Assembly: GCA_030159075.1 (NCBI GenBank)
Contig: BROG01000398.1
Location: forward strand, 334,501-398,500
DNA: 64,000 nt
Source: Atrina japonica
Lineage: Eukaryota > Mollusca > Bivalvia > Pterioida > Pinnidae
Direction: 5' to 3'
In this document: positions 44,345 to 57,140 of the stretch, one piece after another
Layout of the letters: every line of letters begins with the position of its first letter
How positions within the stretch are numbered: position 1 is the stretch's first letter
Translations under genes and position numbers: made by a program
Notes under the pieces: generated by a model
Databases searched by the model: none
The model's input: the letters and a program-made list of their open reading frames with translations, nothing else
Told to the model about the DNA's origin: nothing

Positions 44345-44530
44345 TTGGTCCAATTGACTGTTTGCAAAATTTTGTTTTGTATCAAATAACTTTTTTTATC
44401 TCAAATATTTACTACATGTTGGTATTAAGCTTTATTGCAATAGAGTATCAGATGAGATTGACTATGGCTAATGTTTGGCAATATGTTTCATTCCTGCAAA
44501 TGTGAAACATACATGCAAGTAATTTTGTTT
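44345..44530. repeat. Dispersed repeat family D, fragment
   Basis: TTGGTATTAAGCTTTATTGC, GGCTAATGTTTGGCAATATG and TTTCATTCC resemble blocks at 51265-51500. Confidence 0.45.
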
Positions 44531-44563
44531 TATCATATTTATCTGTAACTGTAATCCCTAGGG

Positions 44564-44656
44564 ACTAACTCCTTCACCCTGTAAAGACACAGTTAGACTT
44601 GCCTAAGTCATTGATTTACAGAATAGTCCATTGTTTCTCATGGGTTGATGAGTTAA
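44564..44656. mobile_element. Family P palindromic element
   Basis: ACTAACTCCTTCACCCTGTA at the left, GGGTTGATGAGTTAA at the right, with CCTAAGTCATTGATTTACAG and AGTCCATTGTTTCTC inside. Confidence 0.75.
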
Positions 44657-45394
44657 TCCAACATTATTTCCAACTATTGACATTTTGTATGGAAAATCCA
44701 ATCTTTTTATTTTGTGGTCACATATAATCAAGCAACCTTGATATATATAACAATTTTCTCATTGACAATATTGTTCCCAGACAGTAAATGAATTGTTCTT
44801 ATATGTAAGTCTTTTATTTCAAATGGAAAAAAAATAGAGTGAGTAATTTCCACTACTCAGAATCGGTCTTTGTCTGTATATGATGGTGGTTCTGGATTTA
44901 TAAGGCTTGTTTGTGCCTATTTAGTTTGAGATTTTATCAGTGACCATCACTAATTTTGTTAACAGACAAAACTGTCAACTAAACCGTCTGTTTGGTGCTG
45001 TGTAGATTGATTACTTAATATCATTTGTTGCATTAAAACCCATGATTGTCTATGTCCATTGAGTATTGCACTTTTCTGCTCATAAAACACTATATTAGCT
45101 ACCCAAATAAAATTGGCTGACACTTTCTTGTTTATTACTCCAACACATTTATTTCCCAGCAAGTTTGTTTTGTAAATAACAGAATTTACCATATATTTTA
45201 TTTTCATGCTTTCCAGGAAGATTTGTAGATTCATTAAGTAATTTTTTATTTCCGTATACTATTTAATCACCTTATTCATCAACACACTTTTATGGAGGAG
45301 TTCATAACTTTTTTGTATCAGCAACCAGTTACATATCTGTAAGAGAAATAAACAGGTACAAACTCATGTTTTTATACCCTGCCTTTCGATAGAG
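44657..45394. other. Unique stretch, no gene seen
   Basis: A 91-codon minus-strand frame at 44959-45234 is the only ORF. It has no domain, and no splice or promoter signal supports it. Confidence 0.4.
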
Positions 45395-45627
45395 GGGATT
45401 CGACCACGTAACCTTTCTAAAAATTGGGGTGAAACTTTCACAACATTCTAAAGACAGGGTTGCACCCCCCACCTTTTAAAGACAGGTGTAACCTCTCTTC
45501 ACTAAAGTAGTGGATGTAACCACTGTCTAAAGACCGGGGCATAACACCCTTGAATCTTTCTAAAATTAGGGTTGTAACTCCCTCCTCACTGAAGTCGGCA
45601 ATGTAACCCCCAGGTTCTCTAAAGTTG
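45395..45627. repeat. Degenerate ~40-bp array
   Basis: CTAAAGACAGGGTTGCACCC, TTAAAGACAGGTGTAACCTC, CTAAAGACCGGGGCATAACA, CTAAAATTAGGGTTGTAACT recur with alternating CACTAAAGTAG or CACTGAAGTCG patches. It is strongly diverged and joins the next array. Confidence 0.65.
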
Positions 45628-46738
45628 GGTATTCTATTAGATATATAAAAAGTAAGACTTGAAGGCATTGGGTATTCTGGTGGATATATAAAGTCAGACT
45701 TGAAGGCATTGGGTATTCTGGTGGATATATAAAGTCAGACTTGAAGGCATTGGGTATTCTAGAGGATATATAAAAAGTAAGACTTGAAGGCATTGGGTAT
45801 TCTGGTGGATATATAAAGTCAGACTTGAAGGCATTGGGTATTCTAGAGGATACATAAAAAGTAAGATTTGAAGGCATTGGGTATTCTAGAGGATACATAA
45901 AAAGTAAGACTTGAAGGCATTGGGTATTCTAGAGGATACATAAAAAGTAAGACTTGAAGGCATTGGGAATTCTGGTCGATATATAAAGTCAGACTTGAAG
46001 GCATTGGGTACTCTAGTGGATATATAAAGTCAGACTTGAAGGCATTTGGTATTCTAATGGATATATAAAGTCAGACTTGAAGGCATTGGGTATTCTAGTG
46101 GATATATAAAGTCAGACCTGAAGGCATTGGGTATTCTAGTGGATATATAAAGTCAGACTTGAAGGCATTGGGTATTCTAGTGGATATATAAAGTCAGACT
46201 TGAAGGCATTGGGTATTCTAGTGGATATATAAAATCAGACTTGGAGGCATTGGGTATTTTAGTGGATATATAAAGTCAGACCTGAAGGCATTGGGTATTC
46301 TAATGGATATATAAAGTCAGACTTGAAGGCATTGGGTATTCTAGTGGATATATAAAGTCAGACTTGAAGGCATTGGGTATTCTAGTGGATATATAAAGTC
46401 AGACTTGAAGGCATTGGGTATTCTAGTGGATATATAAAGTCAGACTTGAAGGCATTGGGTATTCTAGTGGATATATAAAGTCAGACTTGAAGGCATTGGG
46501 TATCTAGTGGATATATAAAGTCAGACTTGAAGGCATTGGGTATTCTAGTGGATATATAAAGTCAGACTTGAAGGCATTGGGTATTCTAGTGGATATATAA
46601 AGTCAGACTTGAAGGCATTGGGTATTCTAGTGGATATATATAAAATCAGACTTGAAGGCATTGGGTATTCTAGTGGATATATATAAAATCAGACTTGAAG
46701 GCATTGGGTATTCTAGTGGATATATATAAAATCAGACT
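45628..46738. repeat. 41-bp minisatellite, about 26 copies
   Basis: The unit joins GGGTATTCTAGTGGATATAT and AAAGTCAGACTTGAAGGCAT. The first third has 43-bp units with AGAGGATATATAAAAAGTAA, intermixed with 41-bp ones. The last three carry an extra TA (GGATATATATAAAATCAGAC). The 110-codon minus-strand frame is a translation of the array. Confidence 0.97.
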
Positions 46739-47394
46739 ACTTTTAGTCCAACAAGAAAGCGACAGGGTCTGAAAGTAAAATATGTTGGCCCCAGACCTCA
46801 CAATTAAGGAATTTTCAATCCCTGATATTACACCCAGAATTTGAATATTATCACAACATGTATGCACAAACTATTTTCTGAGATCATCTTGAAATGAACA
46901 GAAAAATGATCATGACTTTTTATGTACAGTAAATACATGAAATGTATTACCTACACTGAAGAGAAATAGATTGTTGTTATATGTCAACCTTGATTTTTGT
47001 CAACAGTGAGGTATTTTTCTAATTCTCAGAAAATGCAAGTAATTTCATTCCTTCTACATAACATACTTGAAACACACTGAATTTATTGGCATCATATTCT
47101 GGTAAATCTTTGGATTTCAGAGTAGGAAATATCTGTTCTTCCCTGTAAAAACTTGAGTGTGGTTTTTGGCATATTTTAACTTAATGGCAATAGTAATATT
47201 GATGTGAGCATTTTACCAATGTTGAGCTTCACTGTAGGAGATGGGGAGGGGCGTGAGGTTGGGGTGGTGGTTTAATATATGCAAATGTGACAGAAAGACT
47301 GTTGGTGCTTATATTTTGTATTTTGATTCGCAAAAGGACACGAAACAGAATCAGGCATGTAGGTGTGATATACAAGAAAACAGCAAGAATTCTG
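46739..47394. other. Unique stretch, no gene seen
   Basis: 47235-47275 is a G-rich patch (GGAGATGGGGAGGGGCGTGA). No gene or repeat boundary was recognised. Confidence 0.45.
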
Positions 47395-47613
47395 TGGAAT
47401 TATGTGTTGCCCGAACAGTTATTATTGGTGGAGGAGAGAACCTGGTTACTCTGTAACCGGGAAGAGACAACCGGCCTTGTAAAACTGGCAAACTTTCTCA
47501 CAAAAATCAGCTTAGCTTCCAGTGGGACTCAAATCTGTGGGCTCACAAGAGGTCAGAGACTTTATGGTTTAAAGCATGAAGCTCGAACCACTCGGCCATG
47601 GAGTTTGAAGTAT
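47395..47613 (-). mobile_element. tRNA-derived SINE, second family
   Basis: On the minus strand: AACTCCATGGCCGAGTGGTT (box A-like), TAAACCATAAAGTCTCTGAC, AGATTTGAGTCCCACTGGAA (box B-like), AAGCTGATTTTTGTGAGAAA, TTGTCTCTTCCCGGTTACAG and CCAGGTTCTCTCCTCCACCA. The same order of blocks occurs at 60309-60850, and a fragment is at 7187. No target-site duplication was identified. The overlapping short plus-strand frames are incidental. Confidence 0.75.
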
Positions 47614-47637
47614 AGCTAAGATGATAAGATAAAAGTA

Positions 47638-47790
47638 CAGTGGAACCTCGCCTTAAGTCCACCTCACTTAGGAGATCACTTCACATATATTGAATTTCAG
47701 ATCTCTTCATAAATACTGAACCAGTACAGTACCTCACTTAAGAGACCACCTCACTAATCAGACCACTTTTAGTCAATCAGTTAGTTTATC
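47638..47790. mobile_element. CAGTGGAACC-type MITE fragment related to the 67-bp array
   Basis: CAGTGGAACCTCGCCTTAAG then TCCACCTCACTTAGGAGATC, a second CAGTACCTCACTTAAGAGAC, and CTCACTAATCAGACCACTTT, the reverse complement of the AAAGTGGTCTGATTAGTGAG block in the 67-bp unit of 5100-6781. Confidence 0.65.
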
Positions 47791-48123
47791 TTAATAGCTG
47801 TACATTTCTTTATCATCTTTGTGTTTTGAAATAAATATTTTGTCAAAATATTGTATGTGTTACCATTCAGTGTATTATGTACAATTTAGTATTGTCATTA
47901 TTTAGGACATAAAAGTCATCTAAAAGTAATATGTAAGGAGGTAAAAATGTGTTTGAAATAGAAGAATAGTTTTAAGTCACAAGCAAAGGAATTCTTGTAC
48001 AAGAATACAAGCTTATTCTTGGAAAAAGAGAATGCAACAGAAATTGGTGCAACTGGTGTAAGTAATGATATAAAGATAATTGACACTATAAGTTGAACAT
48101 TTTACAACCTTTTTCTGAAAAAA
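47791..48123. other. Unique stretch, no gene seen
   Basis: AT-rich, no feature recognised. Confidence 0.5.
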
Positions 48124-49095
48124 AATATCTTTCAGGGGTTTTTTAGACTTCATCTTTGGATGGTTTGTTATTTTTGGGGAGAGTTTTTAGACTTCATCTT
48201 TGGGATGGTTTGTTTTCTTGTGGGAGGAATTTTAGACTTCATCTTTGGGAGGATTTGTTATTTATGGGCAGGGTTTTTAGACTTCATCTTTGGGAGGGTT
48301 TGTTATTTCATGGGGGGATTTAAATTTTATCTTTGGGAGGGTTTTTCAACTTCATCTTTGGGATGGTTTGTTACTTTTGGGGAGGGTTTTAGACATCATC
48401 TTTGGGAAGATTGTTATTTATGAGCAGGGTTTTTAGACTTCATCTTTGGGAGGGTTTGTTATTTCTGGGGAGGGATTTAGACTTTATCTTTGGGAGGGTT
48501 TGTTATTTATGGACACGGTTTTTAGACTTCATCTGTGGGAGGATTTGTTATTTTTGGGAAGGGTTTTAGACTTCATCAGTTGGAGGATTTTATTTATGGG
48601 GAGGGATTTAGACTTTATCTTTGGGAGGGTTTTTCAACTTCATCTTTGTGAGGGTTTTCTAACTTCATCTTTGGGAGGGTTTGTTATTTTGGGGAGGGTT
48701 TTTAGACTTCATCTTTGAGATAGTTTGTTCGTCAATGGGAGGGTTTGTTTTTTCTGGGGATGGTTTTAGACTTCGTCTTTGGGATGGTTTGTTATTTTTG
48801 CAGATGGTCTTAGACTTCATTTTTGGAATAGTTTGTTCAACTTTTGGAGGGTTTGTTCATCTTTTGGAGGGTTTGTTCATCTTTGGAATGGTTTCTTCAT
48901 CTTTTGGAGGGTTTGTTCATCTTTTGTAGGGTTTGCTCATCTTTGATATGATTTTTAGACTTTATTTTTGGTATGGTTTTTAGAATTCATCTTTGGAATG
49001 GTTTGTTCATCTTTGGGATAATTTTTAAATTTCATTTTGGTATAGTTTTTAAAATTTTTCTCTTTTTGTTTGTTCATCTTTGGGAAATCTTATAG
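48124..49095. repeat. ~46-bp T/G-rich minisatellite, about 21 copies
   Basis: TTTTAGACTTCATCTTTGGG followed by AGGGTTTGTTATTTTTGGGG is the commonest unit. Shorter 20-25 bp units (TTGTTCATCTTTTGGAGGG) prevail from about 48830 on, so the array has two subdomains. Short plus-strand ORFs with FIFGRVCYF are translations of the array. Confidence 0.93.
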
Positions 49096-49175
49096 ACTTC
49101 ATGACTGTAATGAAAATGTCAAGCATTATTTTTTTTTTTTTTGTTGGTTTTTTTTTTCTTCTTACATGTAAATTA

Positions 49176-49179
<4 letters not shown>

Positions 49180-49264
<85 letters not shown>
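49180..49264. repeat. (TA)n microsatellite, about 42 copies, one interruption
   Basis: TA dinucleotides broken once near 49223 (TATTATAT). It is preceded by two T-runs. Confidence 0.98.
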
Positions 49265-49267
<3 letters not shown>

Positions 49268-49531
49268 AGTGTTTCAATTATTCAGAGATTTAATCTTGAA
49301 GTCCAAGAGGATTTGATAACATTTTTTGTAGACAGATAATTCTTGTGTCTGTTCCTTAGCACTCCATTACTGTTGACAGTTGCCATCTTTATTTTGTCAT
49401 CTAAGCAACACATCGAAGGAAATTAAATTTTTGGTGATTTATGAGTTTATTAGGGTACATACAAATCGTGATTTAAACCTTGATTAAGTTTAGATATTAC
49501 ATAAATTTTGTAAGATCCTGCTAAGAATATT
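49265..49531. other. Unique stretch, no gene seen
   Basis: AT-rich. 49524-49531 is the possible left target-site duplication of the next element. Confidence 0.45.
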
Positions 49532-49882
49532 AGCTCACCGGGGACTGGCACCATAAAACTTTAGTAGATTAGTTGGTAGAGTGTCAGATTTTCAACATGA
49601 AGGTCCATGGTTTGATCCCCGGTCATGCCAGATTTTCAGAGGTGAGATTTCATCTCCTGTCCGCAGAGCTCTATGCCTAGATGGAGGATAAATAGTCTAG
49701 GATGTGCAGTTTGGTACCTTCATCAGATTTTATAAGTGTAGTGGTACTTAAAAAATATTAGAAATATGGACCACTCAAGCAAGGACAAAAACACACACAC
49801 TAAACATCTTTCTCCCTGCCTCACAGGGCTTTAAGTTGTCGCGCTGCTCATTAAGTCGAGCCAAAGCAAGTAAATAAGTCTG
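49532..49882 (+). mobile_element. tRNA-derived SINE, third family
   Basis: TAGATTAGTTGGTAGAGTGT (box A-like) and GGTTTGATCCCCGGTC (box B-like) lie 49 bp apart, followed by a body with CATCTCCTGTCCGCAGAGCT, TAGTCTAGGATGTGCAGTTT and CTCCCTGCCTCACAGGGCTT, and a 3' end GTCGAGCCAAAGCAAGTAAA. AGAATATT occurs at 49524 and 49883, a possible 8-bp target-site duplication. A 3' fragment of the same family is at 54876. Confidence 0.8.
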
Positions 49883-49984
49883 AGAATATTCTAAACTTTA
49901 CCTTGCTTAGCCAATCAATTTTGAGGATTTGCCAAAGTTGAGTAAACTTCTTAGACTTAAGTAATTCTTAAGTTTTATGTTGTC

Positions 49985-51085
49985 GTACTCTGGACATTAA
50001 CAGTCAATGTATTCTGTGCCTATTGTATGTCTTATGGTGCCATACCCAGTCCCTGGACATTCCTTGTCGCTGTATTCTGTGTCTATTGTACGTCTTATAG
50101 TGCCATCCCCTGGACATTCCTTGTCGCTGTATTCTGTGTCTATTGTATGTTGTATGGCGCCATACCCTGGACATTCCTTGTCGCTGTATTCAGTGTCTAT
50201 TGTATGTCTTATGTTGTCATACCCTGGACATTCCTTGTCGGTGTATTCTGTGTCTATTGTATGTCTTATGATGCCATACCCAGTCCCTGGACATTCCTTG
50301 TTGCTGTATTCTGTGTCTATTGTATGTCTTATGGTGCCATACCCTGGACATTCCTTGTCACTGTATTCAGTGTCTATTGTATGTCTTATGGTGCCATACC
50401 CAGTCCCTGGACGTTCCTTGTCGGTGTATTCAGTGTCTATTGTATGTCTTATGGTGCCATCCCCTGGACATTCCTTGCTGACAGTGTCCTTATGGTGCCA
50501 TACCCAGTCCCTGGACATTCCTTGTCGCTGTATTCAGTGTCTATTGTATGTCTTATGGTGCCATCCCCTGGACATTCCTTGTCGCTGTATTCAGTGTCTA
50601 TTGTATGTCTTATGGTGCCATACCCAGTCCCTGGACATTCCTTGTCGCTGTATTCAGTGTCTATTGTATGTCTTATGGTGCCATCCCCTGGACATTCCTT
50701 GTCGCTGTATTCAGTGTCTATTGTATGTCTTATGGTGCCATCCCCTGGACATTCCTTGTCGCTGTATTCAGTGTCTATTGTATGTCTTATGGTGCCATAC
50801 CCAGTCCCTGGACTTTCCATGTTGCTGTATTCTGTGTCTATTGTATGTCTTATGGTGCCATCCCCTGGACATTCCTTGTCGCTGTATTCAGTGTCTATTG
50901 TATGTCTTATGGTGCCATCCCCTGGACATTCCATGTCGCTGTATTCTGTGTCTATTGTATGTCTTATGGTGCCATCCCCTTGACATTCCTTGTCGCTGTA
51001 TTCAGTGTCTATTGTATGTCATCGTGCCATCCCCTGTACATTCCTTGTCGGTGTATTCAGTGTCTATTGTATGTCTTGGTATGGT
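49985..51085. repeat. 57/63-bp minisatellite, about 18 copies
   Basis: The unit joins TTCCTTGTCGCTGTATTCAG, TGTCTATTGTATGTCTTATG, GTGCCATCCCCTGGACA. The longer form has six extra bases (CATACCCAGTCCCTGG). Both lengths are multiples of three, so frames stay open on both strands: 365 and 318 codons on plus, 173 and 161 on minus. The minus frames read a hydrophilic 19-21 residue repeat with ECPGDGTIRHTIDTEYSDK. No start context, splice site or unique domain accompanies any of them, so I treat them as by-products. A short CTGACAGTGTC junction near 50478 marks an internal deletion. Confidence 0.95.
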
Positions 51086-51264
51086 TGTGTACAGGCACAT
51101 ATAGATAGGATCATATTCTGTGGCTGTTGTGTATGAGTTATATCTATATCTGTTCTACTACCTCTAACACTTTTTAGGAGGGGGCATTTCATTTTAATCC
51201 CTGTTTTCTGTTTGTAAGTTCGACTGCTAGCATCATTCTATCAACTAATTTAAACTTTCATCAT

Positions 51265-51550
51265 CAGATTTTAACCAAATTTGGTATGAGGTTTGATTCC
51301 AATGAAACATAAGTTTAGTTTGACTAACAAATAGCAAATCTTTGTCCATTTATCTGTTTGCAACATTTTGGTTTCCATTATTTATCTTTGGTTTCATTCC
51401 TCAAACTTTAATGAATTTCAGTATGTCACTTAATTGAGTTTAGACCGAAAAGATCTATGATTTTTAGATAATGGCTAACATTTGGCAACATTTGTGAGAG
51501 TTATGATACTTTTAACTTTTTATGTATGTCTTAGCTCTTAGAGGACAATG
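51265..51550. repeat. Dispersed repeat family D, fragment
   Basis: TTTTAACCAAATTTGGTATG, AGGTTTGATTCC and GGCTAACATTTGGCAACATT then GAGAGTTATGATACTTTTAA match other family D copies. Confidence 0.5.
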
Positions 51551-51857
51551 TTTCTCAAATACACCTTGTTGCTAAGGCCAGTATGAAAAATATGTCTTTC
51601 CAGATACCTGAGCGAATTCATTTTTAGTCATGATCTCAAAACATTTTATTGACATCAGATTGCGGAAAAAATCTAGAATTTATCATGTTTTTTCGGAAAC
51701 GTTTTTTTTTTTAATTTAGATTTACTTTTGAATCATGTCTTTAAAATGTTTGATTTGGATGTAGATTTTGAGAACTTGCTGTTGAATTACACATATAGAG
51801 TACATAATTTTCCAATTTGGCCATCTACCATTTTTCGGAAAGACAAGAAGATAATTT

Positions 51858-52382
51858 TTAGCCCGCCATCCACAGATGGTGGGCTATTCATATGGCCCTG
51901 CATCCGTGGTCCATTGTCCATCCTTCGTCCGTCTATCCTGAACAATTCTTGTTACCACTATTTCTCAGAAAAGACTGAAGAGATCTCCTTGAACTTTAAC
52001 ATGAAGGTTCCCCTTGAGGTCTTGTTGTGCATATTACATTTTCAGAGAGATCGAAATCCAAAATTGCTGACAGAGATTGGAATCCAATATGGCCGATACG
52101 TGGTCATCTTGGATTTTGACCAAAGGAAGTTTGTTATTGAGAGATCAAAATCCAAGATGGACACCTGTAGGCCATGTTGAATTCCATTATCTCTTAAAAT
52201 GTAATATGTTTAGTTCAAGTTCAGTTTCCCTATAATCTTGTGAAAAAAGTATTTCAAAGAAATATGGATTTAAGTTCAAATTCAATGTTGAGACACAAAA
52301 TAAGAGAAAAGAAAAGTCTATCATAGATCAGACATAGAACATTCCATGGTGGGTGCCAAGATCCCTCTGGGATCTCTTGCTC
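51858..52382 (+). mobile_element. Hairpin-headed AGCCCGCCAT interspersed element, ~525 bp
   Basis: TTTTTAGCCCGCCAT and ATGGTGGGCTATTC form the head hairpin. Then come GCCCTGCATCCGTGGTCCAT, TTACCACTATTTCTCAGAAA, GACTGAAGAGATCTCCTTGA, repeated CAAAATCCAAGATGG-type words, and the end GGTGGGTGCCAAGATCCCTC followed by TGGGATCTCTTGCTC, a second hairpin. I recognise it as a common mollusc repeat. The 150-codon plus-strand frame at 51728-52180 is contained mostly within it and is not conserved coding sequence as far as I can tell. Confidence 0.75.
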
Positions 52383-52593
52383 AAAATAAAATGTTTTTCA
52401 GACCTACCTGCCCTATGTCATTTTAGGCATGTAATGGAAAACACACATATATTTTATGTTGCCCTTCTGTACTTCTAATTGGTAAAAAATAGAAACTGTT
52501 TTGTGTCAAACTTGAAAAAAAAATCCTAAATGTATTTTAAACATACAGTCATCTTCAATAATCATGTTTCATTTCCATATCAAGATAGAGCAT

Positions 52594-52699
52594 ACAGGTA
52601 AACCTGCTTTAGAGACCACCTCTATATAAAGACCACCTCTCTGTAAAGGCTGTTTTTCTTGTGTCCCTAAGGAGGTCATTATATGCAAGTTTCACTTTA
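52594..52699. mobile_element. ~106-bp CAGnnAAACC-type MITE
   Basis: Left ACAGGTAAACCTGCTTTAGA with GACCACCTC twice. The right end in reverse complement gives AAAGTGAAACTTGCATATAA with TGACC. The interior AAAGGCTGTTTTTCTTGTGT resembles the 8165 element. Confidence 0.6.
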
Positions 52700-52851
52700 T
52701 GTTCTTTTTACTGTTCACAGTAGAAAGGAACATTTTCTATCAGATTGTCATACTTTTGAAAATTCATGTTGGTAACATACCATTCTTGTAGAAACAACTT
52801 GTTATACAATGGGGTTTACAATAAGGTCAATGGCTCTATTATCTTAAACTA

Positions 52852-53003
52852 AGCATAGGTGTCGGAACCGGGGGGGCTAGGGGGGGCTTAGCCCCCCCAC
52901 TTTTTTGCAAATATAGACATAAGACATAGACGTTTCTGGCGTGTGTATGTGTTTTAAGTTGGTTTAGCCCCCCCCACTTTCAATTTGCTTCCGACGCTGA
53001 TGC
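52852..53003. mobile_element. ~150-bp TIR element with G/C runs
   Basis: AGCATAGGTGTCGGAA at the left and TTCCGACGCTGATGCT at the right are inverted. Inside are GGGGGGGCTAGGGGGGGC and GCCCCCCCAC runs on both sides, so the whole element can fold. I recall similar GGCGTCGGAACCGGGGGG elements in cnidarian and mollusc DNA. Confidence 0.7.
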
Positions 53004-53673
53004 TAGTAAGTACAAACTTTTAAAAGTGTCAGTGAGTATCATAAAAATCATTTCAGTACAAAAATTTGCAAATTGAAGTTCATTCATTATTCAGTGAAGT
53101 ACTAGTGTCAAGTGTCTTGAACCAAAGATGACTTTTTTGCTGTTTTCTTTGATTTACCAATTGATGTATGTTGCAGTAGGACAGATTATTTCATGCTTCA
53201 TTGATTGGATAATAAATAAATATAGTGATTTATTGTGTAGATTTGTTTAAAAATAACAAAAAGATTGATGAGAAAAGTTGAAATAATAATATTTAAAACT
53301 GTGTTAAAAATAACTGCTTCTCAGTCAAAGTTGATACAGGGTTTAGCTAATTCCTCTAAATGAAAAATGGTATGGTAAACTCTTACATTATTGTCTGAAA
53401 ATAATAATAAATCTGTCTTAAAATGCTTGAGTATTTTTTTATCTGTTTTTACAGTTTCCAGAAATTTAAAAGTATGACACTATAAACAGTGTTAAAAATA
53501 ATTTCTACTCATTTAAAATTAAAATTCAGTTTGATTAATTTATCCAACCAGAAATTCATGTATCAGCTAATGAAAATTTATAAATTTTAACATTTTCATT
53601 TAAATGATTTGTGAAAATTAGTTCAATGTGTGGAAATTATAGATACAATTGCTAAAATTGTTTGAGTTGCATT
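53004..53673. other. Unique stretch, no gene seen
   Basis: AT-rich. GTGTTAAAAATAA occurs at about 53302 and 53490 in similar surroundings, perhaps a decayed duplication of ~190 bp. Confidence 0.4.
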
Positions 53674-54875
<1,202 letters not shown>

Positions 54876-54934
54876 GTGGCAAGGGCTTGAACTATTCATG
54901 TTACTTGTTAAATCGAGCCAAAGCAAGCAAGCAA
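54876..54934 (+). mobile_element. 3' fragment of the third SINE family
   Basis: CAAGGGCTTGAACTATTCAT and TTAAATCGAGCCAAAGCAAG, then CAAGCAAA, match the 3' end of 49532-49882 (TTAAGTCGAGCCAAAGCAAG). Confidence 0.7.
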
Positions 54935-55439
54935 ATGTTTCAAAGAATACTTGTTTTAAATCTGTGCCGTAGTGGACAACTTTTACAACAGACGTTGATG
55001 CTAGAGTAGGCTAGGTACTTTAGAGAACCCTAACTGTATTGTCATAAGTCTGTAGCATACATCAATATTTATTGCAATTTGCCCCTAGCTGTTGGCATCT
55101 CCATATAGGTGAGCAATTCTTTGTGGAACAAAATTAAATAAAAAAGAGAAAATGGATTTTTTGCATAAATACAGATGAATAATTGTTTGGTATTAAAACA
55201 GGATTGTCAGAATTTCTGATTTATCAAAATCCCCTTGTCACTGTAGGAGTAGCAGCAAAAAAAAAAAAAAAAAAAGCGATGCAGCTATATCATTCATTAT
55301 TGGAATATCCTATGTTGCAATGCATTATAGAATTACTACACTGTAAATTACATGGTTTAAATCAACATGGGATATTATTTGTCATCATGGTACATTCCAC
55401 ACAATCAACCTAATGCAGTTAAAAAACAAAATTAATGTC
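54935..55439. other. Unique stretch with a poly-A run, no gene seen
   Basis: A run of 19 A at 55257-55275 is the only notable item. No SINE body precedes it. Confidence 0.5.
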
Positions 55440-57140
55440 AAATCCTATCACTTTGTGCTTTACGTCTAAGTGTGTAAATAGCATGTGCCTTAAGTCTAAG
55501 TGCATTTGTAGCATCTGCTTTAAGTCTTAGGGCATTCCTAGCATGTGCTTGAAGTCTAAGTACATTCCAAGCATGTGCTTTAAGTCTAAGTGCAGTCCTA
55601 ACTTGTGCTTTAAGTCTAATTGCATTGGTAGCTTGTACTTTAAGTCTAAGTGTATCGGTAGCTTGTTCTTTAAGTCTTAGTGTATCGGTATCTTGTTCTT
55701 TAAGTCTAAGTGTATCGGTAGCTTGTTCTTTAAGTTTAATTGCATTGGTAGCTTGTTCTTTAAGTCTAAGTGTATTGGTAGCTTGTACATTAAGTCTAAT
55801 TGCATTGGTAGCTTGTACTTTAAGTTTAAGTGTATCGGTAGCTTGTTCTTTAAGCCTAAGTGTATTGGTAGCTTGTTCTGGAAGTCTAAGTGTATCGGTT
55901 GCTTGTTCTTTAAGTCTAAGTGTATTGGTAGCTTATTCTGTAAGTCTAAGTGTATTGGTAGCTTGTACATTAAGTCTATGTGTATTGGTAGCTTGTACTT
56001 TAAGTCTAAGTGTAACGGTAGCTTGTTCTTTAAGTCTTAGTGTATCGGTATCTTGTTCTGTAAGTCTAAGTGTATCGGTAGCTTGTTCTTAAAGTGTAAT
56101 TGCATTGGTAGCTTGTTCTTTAAGTCTAAGTGTATTGGTAGCTTGTACTTTAAGTCTAAGTGTATTGGTAGCTTGTTCTGTAAGTCTAAGTGTATTGGTA
56201 GCTTGTACATTAAGTCTAATTGCATTGGTAGCTTGTACTTTAAGTCTATGTGTATCTGTAGCTTGTTCTTTAAATCTAAGTGTATCAGTAGCTTTTTCTT
56301 TAAGTGTTAGTGTATTGGTAGCTTGTACTTTAAGTCTAAGTGTATCGGTTGCTTGTACATTAAGTCTAATTGCATTGGTAGCTTGTACTTTAAGTTTAAG
56401 TGTATCAGTAGCTTGTTCTTTAAGGCTATGTGTATTGGTAGCTTGTTCTTTAAGTCTAAGTGTATTGGTAGCTTGTACTTTAAGTCTAATTGCGTTGGTA
56501 GCTTGTACTTTAAGTCTAAGTGTATCAGTTGCTTGTTCTGTAAGTCTAAGTGTATCGGTAGCTTGTACTTTAAGTATAAGTGTATTGGTAGCTTGTTCTT
56601 TAAGTCTAAGTGTATTGGTAGCTTGTTCTGGAAGTCTAAGTGTATCGGTAGCTTGTTCTTTAAGTCTAAGTGTATTGGTAGCTTGTTCTTTAAGTCTAAG
56701 TGTATTGGTAGCTTGTACTTTAAGTCTAAGTGTATCGGTTGCTTGTTCTTTAAGTCTAAGTGTATTGGTAGCTTGTACATTAAGTCTAAGTGTATTGGTA
56801 GCTTGTTCTTTAAGTCTAAGTGTATTGGTAGCTTGTACATTAAGTCTAAGTGTATTTGTAGCTTGTACTTTAAGTCTAAGTGCATCCCTAGCATCTGCCA
56901 TAAGTTGTAGTGCATTTGTAGTATTTGCTTTAAGTCTACGTTCATTCTTAGCATCTTCTTTAAGTCTTAGTGCATTTTTAGCATCTGCTTTAAGTCTAAG
57001 TGTATTTTTAGCATGTGCTTTAAGTCTGTGCATTTTTAGCATCTGCTTTAAGTGTACATGCATTCCTAGCATTTGCTTTAAGTCTAAGTTCATTGGAAGG
57101 TTGTGATTTAAGTCTAAGTGCATTGGTTGCTCATGGTTTA
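55440..57140. repeat. 30-bp minisatellite, about 56 copies
   Basis: The unit joins TTTAAGTCTAAGTGTATTGG and TAGCTTGTTC. The central part (55640-56880) is regular; both edges carry older units (GCATTTGTAGCATCTGC type). Because 30 is a multiple of three, frames remain open on both strands; the longest is a minus-strand frame of 359 codons (57168 down to 56089) with a 10-residue repeat such as ATNTLRLKEQ, and others of 333, 215 and 195 codons. No unique N- or C-terminal domain and no splice signals support translation. The only non-repeat part is about 20 residues at the start of the 359-codon frame. Confidence 0.96.

Noticed and set aside
50007..51104. 365-codon plus-strand ORF as a real gene
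   Set aside because: It is an exact translation of the 57/63-bp array; two other plus frames and two minus frames are equally open because the unit is a multiple of three. No unique domain, signal peptide or splice context.
51728..52180. 150-codon plus-strand ORF
   Set aside because: Most of it lies within the AGCCCGCCAT interspersed element, which is known to me as non-coding; no domain recognised.
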